Shown here: in pieces, positions 8,528-16,142 of the stretch | Numbering within the stretch: the first letter of the stretch is position 1 | Layout: every line of letters starts with the position of its first letter | Assembly: GCA_963837005.1 (NCBI GenBank) | Contig: CAWIMC010000018.1 | Location: forward strand, 62,001 to 126,000 | Source of the DNA: CALDTK01 sp963837005 | GTDB lineage: Bacteria > Bacteroidota > Bacteroidia > Chitinophagales > Saprospiraceae | Direction of reading: 5' to 3' | DNA: 64,000 bases | The notes under the pieces: model-generated | What the model was told of the DNA's origin: nothing | The model's database searches: none | The model's input: only the letters and a program-made list of their open reading frames with translations | Translations under genes and position numbers: made by a program

Positions 8528-9616
8528 ATGTTTCTGCCTAGCCCTCGCCTCCACGGCCCGTTTGTCTCGCGGACCGTAGCCCTCTTTGTTCTGTTTGCGC
8601 TGTTTGCCGCCGGTCTCGAGAGCTGCACCGGCGATGGCGACACCGAGGGGGCGACGACTGCGGCTCAGGAGTCTCTCCCCAACGCTACCCCTGAAGCGGT
8701 CGCCGCCATCCAGCGCCTTACCGCACAACTCTCCGACAATCCTGAAGACGCCGCCGCCCTCGCCGAGCGCGGGCGCATCTTTTACGACAACGAGATCCTC
8801 GACCGCGCCATCACGGACCTGCGCGCTAGCATCCGCTTCGACAGCACGAAGGTGGAGGTCTGGCACCTCCTGGCCGACGCCCAACTCGAGAACCTCCGCA
8901 GCCGCGACGCGATCAATACGATGATTTACGCAAGCAGCCGGTTCAGCGATCGCATGGCGACCTTGCTGAAGTTGGCGGAGTTTCAGCTGATCGTCAAGCG
9001 CTACGACGACGCCCTGGCCACGCTCGAGCGCGCCGGACGTCTCGACAAAAATGAGGCGGAGGTATTCTTTATGCTGGGGGAGGTTTTGCGCGAGACCGAC
9101 ACGACCGACACAGCCCGCCCCATCGACGCCTACGAGCGCGCTGCCGAACTCAACCCCGAGCTCACCGATGCGTGGCTGCAACTCGGCACTCTCCACGAGA
9201 GGCGCGGCAACAAAATCGCCGAACGCTACCTGACTACCGCCACCAACGTAGACCGCGACAACCCTCTCCCCTACCGGATGCTGGCGGACTATTACTCTCG
9301 CAAAGGACGCCTGGCAGAGGCGGTGACAGCCTACGACGACGCGATTCGCCTGGAGCCACAGTACGCCGAAGCGCTCTACAACTCGGGGCTCGTGTTGCTC
9401 GATATGGACAGTATCCCGCGGGCGCAACGGCAGTTCGACATGGCCGTCGAGGTGGAGCCGATGTACGTGGACGCCCGCTACTACCAAGGCGTGGCACTCG
9501 AATTGCAGGGACTCACCGAACGGGCGCGCCAGTCCTACCAACAGGCGCTCAACATCGCGCCCGAGTTCGTCGCCGCCCGTGAAGCTCTCGCCCGCCTCAA
9601 GCCTAGCAAACAGTAG
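8528..9616 (+). CDS. TPR-repeat lipoprotein
   Basis: The ATG at 8528 gives MFLPSPRLHGPFVSRTVALF, a hydrophobic stretch and the lipobox LESC, so the protein is probably lipid-anchored at about Cys35. The rest is a run of tetratricopeptide repeats, for example AALAERGRIFYDNEILDRAI, AEVFFMLGEVLRE, TDAWLQLGTLHERRG and AEALYNSGLVLLDMDSIPRA, ending in ARLKPSKQ. TPR proteins serve as protein-protein scaffolds; no partner can be named. The gene end overlaps the thioredoxin-like gene, suggesting joint expression in the cell envelope. Confidence 0.85.
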   Translation: MFLPSPRLHGPFVSRTVALFVLFALFAAGLESCTGDGDTEGATTAAQESLPNATPEAVAAIQRLTAQLSDNPEDAAALAERGRIFYDNEILDRAITDLRASIRFDSTKVEVWHLLADAQLENLRSRDAINTMIYASSRFSDRMATLLKLAEFQLIVKRYDDALATLERAGRLDKNEAEVFFMLGEVLRETDTTDTARPIDAYERAAELNPELTDAWLQLGTLHERRGNKIAERYLTTATNVDRDNPLPYRMLADYYSRKGRLAEAVTAYDDAIRLEPQYAEALYNSGLVLLDMDSIPRAQRQFDMAVEVEPMYVDARYYQGVALELQGLTERARQSYQQALNIAPEFVAAREALARLKPSKQ

Positions 9617-10181
9617 CCGTGGGCAGCGCCTGCTGAGTGGTCTCCTTGCGGTAGCGCTGTCCGTAGTAGGATTTAGTGCGCTTTCGCAAAACTCGCACTA
9701 CGTGCTCAGCACTGCCCGCCCGGCGGCAGAGATTGACCGCACCTTCCCGTTCGACCTTGCCCTGGTCGCCTCGCGCGGCACCGGCGACACCCTTGCGCTC
9801 TCGAGCGCCGACTTGCTCGACGAGCACCGCGGCAAACGTCCCGTCGTCCTCGTTTTCTGGATGACGACCTGCGGCCCGTGCCGCACCGAGCTCGCCGACA
9901 TCGAAACCCGCATGGACGCCTGGGTCGCCAAGTACGATTTCGCCTTTATCCCCGTGAGTCTGGACTTCCCGCACCGGCGTGCCGCTTTTCACCAACGCGC
10001 CGCAGCCTATCCGTGGACGAGCTACCTAGATGTCGATCGGGAGTTTCCGAGCGTGATGGAGGGCGGTTTAAATGGGGTTCCGCAGGTGTTCGTGTTCGAT
10101 GCCGAGGGCAGGCAAGTGTTTCACCGGCGGAAGTACCGGGAGGGGGACTTGGAGGAGTTGGAGCAAGTGTTGGGGCGATAG
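9579..10181 (+). CDS. TlpA-like thioredoxin-fold protein
   Basis: A 200-residue protein with a GTG start at 9579, overlapping the TPR gene by 38 bases. The start is uncertain, because no ATG precedes the signal-like segment (LLSGLLAVALSVVGFSALSQ). The thioredoxin fold is supported by VVLVFWMTTCGPCRTEL with the redox pair Cys98-Cys101, and by the cis-proline loop GVPQVFVFD. Proteins of this class work in the periplasm reducing or isomerising disulfides, or in cytochrome maturation. Which applies here cannot be told. A strong hairpin follows about 100 bases downstream. Confidence 0.82.
   Translation: MKLSPASSLANSSRGQRLLSGLLAVALSVVGFSALSQNSHYVLSTARPAAEIDRTFPFDLALVASRGTGDTLALSSADLLDEHRGKRPVVLVFWMTTCGPCRTELADIETRMDAWVAKYDFAFIPVSLDFPHRRAAFHQRAAAYPWTSYLDVDREFPSVMEGGLNGVPQVFVFDAEGRQVFHRRKYREGDLEELEQVLGR
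9680..9692 (-). repeat. GTTTT-hairpin element, copy 7
   Basis: Two-base-pair form: stem GC/GC, loop GAAA. At the signal peptide end, read as A-L-S-Q-N. Confidence 0.82.
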
Positions 10182-10240
10182 GTGGCGGTCGACCTCTTCC
10201 GAGCGGTGCTACTGGAGGGGGAGGAACGATCGCGATTTCA

Positions 10241-10276
10241 ACACGGAGGCACAGAGGCCACGGAGAAGCACAGAGG
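10241..10276. repeat. Imperfect CACGGAGGCACAGAGG-type tandem word
   Basis: The words ACACGGAGG, CACAGAGG, CCACGGAG and CACAGAGG follow each other. Similar purine-rich CACAGAGG/CACGGAG strings recur in intergenic DNA of many environmental bacteria. A related, more degenerate stretch lies at 55842-55875. Confidence 0.6.
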
Positions 10277-10278
10277 CT

Positions 10279-10297
10279 AAAGGCGCTTTGCGCCTTT
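10279..10297 (+). terminator. Strong hairpin downstream of the thioredoxin-like gene
   Basis: AAAGGCGC-TTT-GCGCCTTT is a perfect 8-bp stem with a 3-base loop, 97 bases after the stop codon. There is no long T-run beyond the stem, so intrinsic termination is plausible but not certain. Confidence 0.5.
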
Positions 10298-10350
10298 GAG
10301 GCACGGAGCCGAGAGGGCCCGTCGGAAATGGGACGCCCCTTCATGCGTGG

Positions 10351-10386
10351 CGCACTTCGCACTTTGCACTTTCCGCACTTTGCACT
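10351..10386. repeat. Imperfect CGCACTT(TG) tandem repeat
   Basis: CGCACTT, CGCACTTTG, CACTTTC, CGCACTTTG and CACTC run in tandem just upstream of the hydroxyproline cluster. Low-complexity spacer; no function visible. Confidence 0.55.
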
Positions 10387-10421
10387 CGAAGGCCCCACCT
10401 TAGCCCGCAAACACCACCACC

Positions 10422-11339
10422 ATGCACACCGTCTCCTGGCGCGGGGTCTACCCGGCCGTCACTACGAAGTTTACAGGCTCGGGGGAGTTGGATGTCCCGG
10501 GCTTCATGACCAACACCGCCGCGCAGGTAGCGGCGGGCGTGACCGGGATTATCGTCGGTGGCTCGCTGGGAGAGAGCAGTACACTGACACACGACGAGCG
10601 AATCGTTTTGGCGAAAGCCGTACTCGCCGAATACGGGGACGACATCGACGTCATCGTCAACATCGCCGAGGGTGCCACGAGCCGCGCCGTCGAACTCGCC
10701 CAACGCGCACAGGACGCCGGAGCCCACGGCCTCATGCTGCTGCCACCGATGATGTACAAGCCGACCGACCAGGAGGTGGCCGACTTCTTCCGGACCGTAG
10801 CCGAGGCCACCGACCTGCCCATCCTCCTTTACAACAATCCGGTCGACTACAAAATCGAGATCACCCTCGACATCCTCAACCAACTGCAGGACCTGCCCAA
10901 CGTCCAGGCCATCAAAGAGAGCACCCGCGACATCTCGAACGTGACGCGGCTGCGCAATCGCTTTGGCACTCGGTACAAGATTTTGTGCGGCGTCGACACC
11001 ATTGCGATGGAGGAGCTCGTCATGGGAGCCGACGGCTGGGTAGCCGGCCTCGTGTGCGCCTTCCCGAAAGAAACGGTAGCCCTTTATCGCCTCGTCAAAG
11101 CCGGTCGCTACGAGGAGGCGCTGGCAATCTACCGCTGGTTCTTGCCGATCTTGGAGCTCGACATCAACCCGCAACTCGTCCAGAACATCAAGCTGGCCGA
11201 GACGATGACTGGTATCGGGACGGAGTTCGTCCGGGCACCCCGCCACATCCTCGTCGGCGAGGAGCGCCAGCGCGTCATCCAGATCCTGGAGCACGGCCTC
11301 GCCACACGTCCCGAACTGCCCGACTACCTCAACGCCTAA
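10422..11339 (+). CDS. DapA-family aldolase, probable 1-pyrroline-4-hydroxy-2-carboxylate deaminase
   Basis: A 305-residue member of the dihydrodipicolinate synthase/N-acetylneuraminate lyase family. The catalytic Tyr137 lies in LLYNNPVDY and the Schiff-base Lys165 in QAIKESTRD; GGSLGESSTL matches the substrate-binding GTTGE region. In most such families the name cannot be read from sequence. Here the neighbours (hydroxyproline epimerase, D-amino-acid dehydrogenase, ketoglutarate semialdehyde dehydrogenase) strongly suggest the deaminase that turns pyrroline-4-hydroxy-2-carboxylate into 2-oxoglutarate semialdehyde. It is the first gene of that cluster, 7 bases before the dehydrogenase. Confidence 0.85.
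   Translation: MHTVSWRGVYPAVTTKFTGSGELDVPGFMTNTAAQVAAGVTGIIVGGSLGESSTLTHDERIVLAKAVLAEYGDDIDVIVNIAEGATSRAVELAQRAQDAGAHGLMLLPPMMYKPTDQEVADFFRTVAEATDLPILLYNNPVDYKIEITLDILNQLQDLPNVQAIKESTRDISNVTRLRNRFGTRYKILCGVDTIAMEELVMGADGWVAGLVCAFPKETVALYRLVKAGRYEEALAIYRWFLPILELDINPQLVQNIKLAETMTGIGTEFVRAPRHILVGEERQRVIQILEHGLATRPELPDYLNA
10605..10619 (+). repeat. GTTTT-hairpin element, copy 8
   Basis: Stem GGC/GCC, loop GAAA. Read as V-L-A-K-A in the deaminase gene. Confidence 0.9.
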
Positions 11340-11346
11340 ATCCCCT

Positions 11347-12829
11347 ATGACCGACGCCACCACCCCCGCCCATTTGCACGCTACCAATCCCGCCACCCGC
11401 GAGCCGATGACCGGAGTTTTTGCGGAAGCGACCTCCACCGAAGTAGACGCCGCCGTCGAGCACGCACACGAGGCTTGGTTGAGCTTCCGCAAAACTTCCG
11501 GCCGACAAAAAGCTAGTCTACTGCGCGGCATCGCCACCGAGATCGAGGCCCTCGGCGACATACTTATAGACAGGGCCGTGGCCGAATCGGGTCTGCCAGC
11601 CGGCCGGATTACGGGCGAGCGCGGGCGGACTTGCGGACAGTTGCGCGCCTTTGCAGACTTGGTGGAGGAAGGCAGTTGGGTAGACGCGACCATCGACGAG
11701 GCGCTGCCCGATCGTACGCCTGCCCCAAGGGTGGATTTGCGCAAAATGTTGATCGCGGTGGGGCCAGTAGCGGTCTTCACGGCGTCCAATTTTCCCCTCG
11801 CCTTTTCGACGGCAGGCGGGGATACGGCGGCGGCACTCGCGGCGGGATGCCCGGTCATCGTCAAGGCGCACCCTTCCCACATAGGGACGAATGCATTGGT
11901 GGCGAGTGCTATTCAGCGGGCGGTGGCTGAGGCGGATTTACCTACAGGCGTCTTCTCCAATGTAAATGGCGGCAATACCGTCGGCCGGCGTCTCGTCCAG
12001 CACCCGAAGCTTGCCGCTGTCGGCTTCACCGGCTCCTGCGCAGGCGGCACGTCGCTAATGAAGATCGCTGCCGCGCGGCCGGTGCCCATCCCGGTTTACG
12101 CGGAAATGGGAAGCGTCAATCCGGTGTTTGTGCTTCCGCAAAAACTCGCCACGGAGGCGACGGAGGTTGCCACGATGCTGGCTGGATCCGTTTGTCTTGG
12201 CGCGGGTCAATTTTGCACCAATCCAGGACTCATTTTCGTCAAACGCTCGAATGCTGCAACGCACTTCGTAATCGCCTTGCGGGAGGCCTTCGCCAGCCAG
12301 GCTTCCGCGACGATGCTCAACGAGAGCATTCATACGGCTTACCGCCAGAACTTAGGTCGACTCGCTAAGACCGACGGCGTCGACATCGCCCACCAAGCCC
12401 CCGACACCAATCCCGCCTGGAGCGGTGCCCCGACCCTTGCCACTACCGACGGTCCAACCTTTCTGGCCAATCCAGCCCTTCATGAAGAGGTCTTTGGACC
12501 GTACACGCTTGCTCGTCGAGTGCGCTGATGCGACCGAGATGCAAACCATCGCCGAAGCGCTCCCGGGACAACTCACCGCCACCGTGATCGGTACGGATGC
12601 GGAGGTGGCCAGCGCGGGTCTGCTCTGCGAAACCCTCGCGCATCGCGTCGGACGACTGCTTTTTAACGGCGTACCGACGGGCGTCGAGGTCTGCCCCGCC
12701 ATGCACCACGGCGGACCTTTCCCCGCGGCGTCCTCGCCGATGTACACCTCGGTGGGTGTGGATGCGATACGGAGGTTTGCGCGGCCGGTGTGTTATCAGA
12801 ATGCGCCGGAGTGGGCTGTTGCCGGCTGA
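11347..12829 (+). CDS. 2-oxoglutarate semialdehyde dehydrogenase, frame-shifted
   Basis: An aldehyde dehydrogenase superfamily protein of about 493 residues once the frame is mended. Motifs are GFTGSCAGG (cofactor region), general base Glu253 in YAEMGSVNP and catalytic Cys290 in AGQFCTNPG. The family C-terminus (HHGGPFPAASSPMYTSVG, AIRRFARPVCYQN) is present but lies one frame further. The first frame ends HEEVFGPYTL..., and LVECADATEM continues after one extra base at about 12508-12512. The lower conservation of the Rossmann motif and the neighbours fit the hydroxyproline pathway enzyme that oxidises the semialdehyde to 2-oxoglutarate. The shift may be a sequence error, since everything else is intact. 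Confidence 0.86.
11416..11429 (+). repeat. GTTTT-hairpin element, copy 9
   Basis: Five-T leader, stem GC/GC, loop GGAA. Read as V-F-A-E-A. Confidence 0.75.
11483..11495 (-). repeat. GTTTT-hairpin element, copy 10
   Basis: Stem GC/GC, loop GGAA. Read as S-F-R-K-T. Confidence 0.8.
12132..12145 (-). repeat. GTTTT-hairpin element, copy 11
   Basis: Five-T leader, stem GC/GC, loop GGAA. Read as L-P-Q-K-L. Confidence 0.75.
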
Positions 12830-12925
12830 GCTTCGGGAAGGGAATCCACTAGGGATCTCGCGGCGGGTGAATGGGGGCGTGGGGCGGGAGTGAGAGTGCC
12901 TTCCTAAAAGCATTAGATCTTCAAG

Positions 12926-13198
12926 CTACAGCCCTTTCAGCATCTTATCGTATTCGTGATGCGGCCCAATCCAAAGCCAAAACATCTCTCCTCCTCTAGG
13001 TTGTCCAGTAGCACGATACCCTATGGATGCTCGCAAAGAGTAAAAGTTGGCACTTAGAGGCTTCAGCTTTTTATATCCTAGTGAAGGGTGCTCGGGGTTC
13101 TCGCGAAGAAGTTGATAGCTTTTTCTTGCCGCCTTCTGAACCTCCGGAGGCAAGGCTTCAAAAAGCTTCCAGAAGTTTCTTGTAGTTCGATGCGTCAT
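12926..13198 (-). CDS. RelE/ParE-superfamily toxin
   Basis: A 90-residue basic protein: MTHRTTRNFWKLFEALP, then AARKSYQLLRENPEHPSL, then a C-terminal WLWIGPHHEYDKML. This last motif is typical of RelE-like toxins with a WIG.H.EYDRL ending. By family it would be an mRNA interferase or a gyrase poison. It starts 3 bases after the stop of the small upstream gene, the usual antitoxin-then-toxin order. The pair sits antisense between the dehydrogenase and epimerase genes of the hydroxyproline cluster, suggesting insertion. Confidence 0.75.
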   Translation of the reverse strand: MTHRTTRNFWKLFEALPPEVQKAARKSYQLLRENPEHPSLGYKKLKPLSANFYSLRASIGYRATGQPRGGEMFWLWIGPHHEYDKMLKGL

Positions 13199-13201
13199 GT
13201 A

Positions 13202-13405
13202 CTACGGAGCGTCATGAATGTGGCCGGCAGCGATAGCATCATCGAGTTCTTTCGAAAGGAAGTCAAGCCTTCCCGCAGTGATATCCTCCTCGATCTGCTG
13301 GTCCCAAGCGTCCTCTTCGGCGAGGCGCTCGATGGTGAGCTTGAGTTGATCGCGCTCCTCGGGGGAGAGCTCGTACAGGGCATCCTGGATCTCGGCGAGT
13401 GTCAT
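13202..13405 (-). CDS. Putative antitoxin, partner of the RelE-like toxin
   Basis: A 67-residue acidic protein: MTLAEIQDALYELSPEERDQ, then LKLTIERLAEEDAWDQQIE, then DITAGRLDFLSKELDDAIAAGH. The LDFL..ELDDAI.AG end resembles the toxin-wrapping tail of addiction antitoxins found beside RelE-like toxins. The ATG at 13405 is taken as the start; a longer frame continues upstream over the epimerase start but without similarity. Function is inferred mainly from the position and size. Confidence 0.65.
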   Translation of the reverse strand: MTLAEIQDALYELSPEERDQLKLTIERLAEEDAWDQQIEEDITAGRLDFLSKELDDAIAAGHIHDAP

Positions 13406-13480
13406 GCTATGAAGGTAGGGCGTTTTCTGGCACAGCAGCATGGTAGCTTGTCGCCATATCCGCATTCCGCCGCCGTGCCC

Positions 13481-14482
13481 ATGAAAAAAACCTTCTTCTG
13501 TATTGACGGCCATACCTGCGGCAATCCGGTTCGGCTCGTCGCTGGCGGAGCCCCGCCCCTGGAAGGCCGTGACATCGCGGCCAAGCGCCTGCATTTCCTG
13601 CGGGAGTACGACTGGATCCGCACGGCGCTGATGTTCGAGCCGCGGGGCCACGACATGATGTCCGGGTCGATGCTGTATCCGCCCTCCGATCCCGCCAACG
13701 ACATCGCGATTCTGTTCATCGAGACCAGTGGTTGTCTGCCGATGTGCGGGCACGGCACCATCGGAACGGTGACCATGATGATCGAGGAAGGGCTCGTGGT
13801 TCCGAAGCGGGAAGGTTACCTACGGGTGGAGACGCCCGCAGGCCTCGTGCTCGTCAGCTACCAGCAGGAGGGCAGCAAAGTGACCTCGGTCAGACTTACC
13901 AACGTGCCCTCCTTTCTGCACTCCGAAGGGTTGACCGTCGAGTGTCCAGACCTGGGGGAGTTGCACGTGGACGTGGCCTACGGCGGCAACTTCTACGCGA
14001 TCGTCGATCCGCAGGCCAACTTTTCCGGCGTCCAAGATTTCCGGGCCGAACAGCTTGTCGCCTGGTCGAGAGTTTTGCGGAAACGCCTCAATGAAACGTA
14101 CAGCTTCGAGCACCCGACGCAGCCCAACATCTCCGGGCTGAGCCACCTGCTATGGACGGGCAAGCCTTTAGCGGATAGCTCCGACGGGCGCAACGCGGTC
14201 TTTTACGGGGAGAAGGCCATCGACCGCTCGCCCTGTGGCACCGGGACCTCTGCAAGACTCGCACAACTCTTCGCCAAGGGCAAACTTCAAGTCGGGGACA
14301 GCTATGTGCACGAGAGCTTTATCGGGTCCACCTTTACCGGACGCGTCGAGTCAGCCGTGCCCGTCGGACCTTACGCTGGCATCATTCCGAGCATCGAGGG
14401 TTGGGCCAAGGTGACTGGCTACAACCAGATCATCGTCGACGACGTGGACGACCCTTACGCACACGGATTTCAGGTGATATGA
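13481..14482 (+). CDS. 4-hydroxyproline 2-epimerase (proline racemase family)
   Basis: A 333-residue proline racemase family enzyme. The ATG at 13481 (MKKTFFCIDGHTCGNPVRLV) is chosen; a longer open frame upstream overlaps the antisense antitoxin and has no family similarity. The two catalytic cysteines are Cys89 in LPMCGHGTIG and Cys252 in RSPCGTGTSA. Together they abstract and donate the alpha proton, turning trans-4-hydroxy-L-proline into cis-4-hydroxy-D-proline. The hydroxyproline rather than proline substrate follows from the gene neighbours. Its stop overlaps the next start as ATGA, indicating translational coupling. Confidence 0.9.
   Translation: MKKTFFCIDGHTCGNPVRLVAGGAPPLEGRDIAAKRLHFLREYDWIRTALMFEPRGHDMMSGSMLYPPSDPANDIAILFIETSGCLPMCGHGTIGTVTMMIEEGLVVPKREGYLRVETPAGLVLVSYQQEGSKVTSVRLTNVPSFLHSEGLTVECPDLGELHVDVAYGGNFYAIVDPQANFSGVQDFRAEQLVAWSRVLRKRLNETYSFEHPTQPNISGLSHLLWTGKPLADSSDGRNAVFYGEKAIDRSPCGTGTSARLAQLFAKGKLQVGDSYVHESFIGSTFTGRVESAVPVGPYAGIIPSIEGWAKVTGYNQIIVDDVDDPYAHGFQVI
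14072..14086 (+). repeat. GTTTT-hairpin element, copy 12
   Basis: Stem GCG/CGC, loop GAAA. Read as V-L-R-K-R. Confidence 0.88.
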
Positions 14483-15732
14483 GCACGAGTTCGGTTCATG
14501 TGATTGGCGCAGGCATCGTTGGGCTTTGTACGGCTTACTACCTCCAGCGGGCAGGGCACGCCGTCACCGTGGTCGACCGTGGGAAGGGCGGCGAGGGCAC
14601 GTCCCACGGCAATGCAGGCATGGTGGTCCCGAGTCACATCGTCCCGATGGCCGCGCCCGGCGTCATCCGGCAAGGCCTGCGGTGGATGCTCGATCCGAGC
14701 AGTCCGTTCTACATCCGCCCGCGGCTCGATCTCGCGCTGATGCAGTGGCTCTGGCAGTTCCAAAAGTCGGCCACCGCGGCCCACGTCGAGCGCAGTATGC
14801 CGGTGCTTTACGCGCTCAACGACCGGAGTAAGGCGCTCTACAAAGAGCTGTCAGAGATCCCCGGCTTCGCCTTCGACTTTGAGGAGGGCGGTCTGTTGAT
14901 GTTGTACAAATCCGAGAAGCAAGCCAGAGAAGAGGCCGAGCTCGCGCACCGGGCCGAGGCCGTCGGGATGCCCGTCCAAATCTTGGACCGCAGGGGGCTA
15001 GCAGTACTCGAACCGGAGATGGACCTCGACGTGCTCGGCGGCGTGTACTTCCCGGCGGATGCGCACCTCTATCCTAGTCGGTTCGTGGGACACCTCGAGC
15101 GGCACCTCCGTGCGGCGGGTGTCGAGTTTGTGCAGGGCGCGGAGATCAGCGACTTCATCACCGAGGGTGACCGGGTGGTGGCACTACGGACCTTAGCCGG
15201 GGATGACATTGCTGTTTCGGAGGTGGTGCTTACGGCCGGCAGTTGGTCGGCCCAACTCCTCCGCAAGATCGGCGTCAAGCTGCTGCTTCAAGACGGCAAG
15301 GGCTACAGCATCACCGTCCAGTCGCCTTCGCTGCGCCCGCGCATCCCGACCATCCTCACCGAGGCTAAGGTGGCGATCACGCCGATGGGGCCCGATCTCC
15401 GGATTGGGGGGACGTTAGAGATTAGTGGGCTTTCGCCAAAACTGAACCGCCGTCGCGTGCAGGCCATCGTGGACAGCGTGCCGCGCTACTACCGCAACTG
15501 GTCGGTGCCTTTCGATGCCGAAACCCCGGTTTGGAGCGGCTACCGCCCCTGCTCCCCGGATGGCCTACCGTACATCGGGCGCACCGAGCGCTACAGCAAT
15601 CTAGCGGTGGGAACAGGGCACGGCATGATGGGTTTGAGTCTCGGACCGGTCACGGGCTTGCTGCTGAGCGAGCTGGTGAGTGAGCAGGCGCCGAGTCTGG
15701 GTCTGGCGCCGTTCTGGCTGGGGAGGTTTTAG
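14479..15732 (+). CDS. FAD-dependent D-amino-acid dehydrogenase, probable cis-4-hydroxy-D-proline dehydrogenase
   Basis: A 417-residue DadA-like flavoprotein. The dinucleotide-binding motif GAGIVGLCTAYYL lies at residues 9-21, TSHGNAGMVVPSH follows as in DadA, and the C-terminus has the flavin motif YSNLAVGTGHGMMGLSLGP. The enzyme would oxidise cis-4-hydroxy-D-proline to the pyrroline that the deaminase uses. It passes electrons to the membrane rather than to oxygen; this is family knowledge. It is the last gene of the cluster, overlapping the epimerase by 4 bases, and is followed by a hairpin. Confidence 0.87.
   Translation: MSTSSVHVIGAGIVGLCTAYYLQRAGHAVTVVDRGKGGEGTSHGNAGMVVPSHIVPMAAPGVIRQGLRWMLDPSSPFYIRPRLDLALMQWLWQFQKSATAAHVERSMPVLYALNDRSKALYKELSEIPGFAFDFEEGGLLMLYKSEKQAREEAELAHRAEAVGMPVQILDRRGLAVLEPEMDLDVLGGVYFPADAHLYPSRFVGHLERHLRAAGVEFVQGAEISDFITEGDRVVALRTLAGDDIAVSEVVLTAGSWSAQLLRKIGVKLLLQDGKGYSITVQSPSLRPRIPTILTEAKVAITPMGPDLRIGGTLEISGLSPKLNRRRVQAIVDSVPRYYRNWSVPFDAETPVWSGYRPCSPDGLPYIGRTERYSNLAVGTGHGMMGLSLGPVTGLLLSELVSEQAPSLGLAPFWLGRF
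15428..15442 (-). repeat. GTTTT-hairpin element, copy 13
   Basis: Stem GGC/GCC, loop GAAA. Read as L-S-P-K-L. Confidence 0.9.
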
Positions 15733-15795
15733 GGCGGGTAGGCGAATGACCCGGCATACCCCCAGAGGGCCGAAGGTCCTGCGCGAAGCTTGAGC

Positions 15796-15812
15796 GGGGG
15801 CTTTCAGCCCCC
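15796..15812 (+). terminator. Hairpin downstream of the hydroxyproline cluster
   Basis: GGGGGCT-TTC-AGCCCCC is a perfect 7-bp stem with a 3-base loop, 63 bases after the last stop codon. No T-run follows. It may stop or protect the transcript end. Confidence 0.45.
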
Positions 15813-15880
15813 GGCTACGTATTCCACGCCCCCTGTGCCGCCCACGCACGCACTGCCCCCATAAGCCTCCACGAACACCC

Positions 15881-15910
15881 CCACGCACGCACGCCACGCA
15901 CGCACGCCAC
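15881..15910. repeat. CACG tandem repeat
   Basis: CCACGCACGCACG is repeated nearly exactly (CCACGCACGCACGCCACGCA...). It is part of a C-rich spacer without coding signal, just before the radical SAM pseudogene. Confidence 0.6.
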
Positions 15911-16127
15911 AAAAATCCCCCCGCACCTTCGCCCTTCCGAACTATCCCCGCCCCTCGTGCCGCAGACCGTCTTCCTGGTCATCCCGCCTTTAACATAACT
16001 CAACACGCCCTAGCCAGCCACGGCCTTCATCAAGGGCTACCTCAACACCCATAACGTCGAGTCTCGCCAGCTCGACCTCGGCCTCGATACCATCCTCGCG
16101 CTCTTCTCAAAAGCCGGCCTCCAACAA

Positions 16128-16142
16128 GTTTTCGCGCAAGCG
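16128..16142 (+). repeat. GTTTT-hairpin element, copy 14
   Basis: Stem CGC/GCG, loop GCAA, a unique compensated stem in this window. Inside the pseudogene, read as V-F-A-Q-A. Confidence 0.85.

Noticed and set aside
9084..9098. GTTTTGCGCGAGACC and similar strings (28520, 4506, 48483, 51603) as further element copies
   Set aside because: They share GTTTT and some G/C bases but no closing stem with a GNNA loop.
13088..13480. Upstream extension of the epimerase gene
   Set aside because: The extra 131 codons have no family similarity and lie over the antisense toxin-antitoxin pair; the ATG at 13481 matches the family start.
15881..15910. Origin-type iterons in the CACG repeat
   Set aside because: Low-complexity C-rich repeat without DnaA boxes or a replication gene nearby.
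15957..16013. Stop codon reassignment (TAA as Gln, TAG as Tyr) in the radical SAM gene
   Set aside because: Other genes in the window end at TAA and TAG normally and the same gene has frame shifts, so plain decay explains it.
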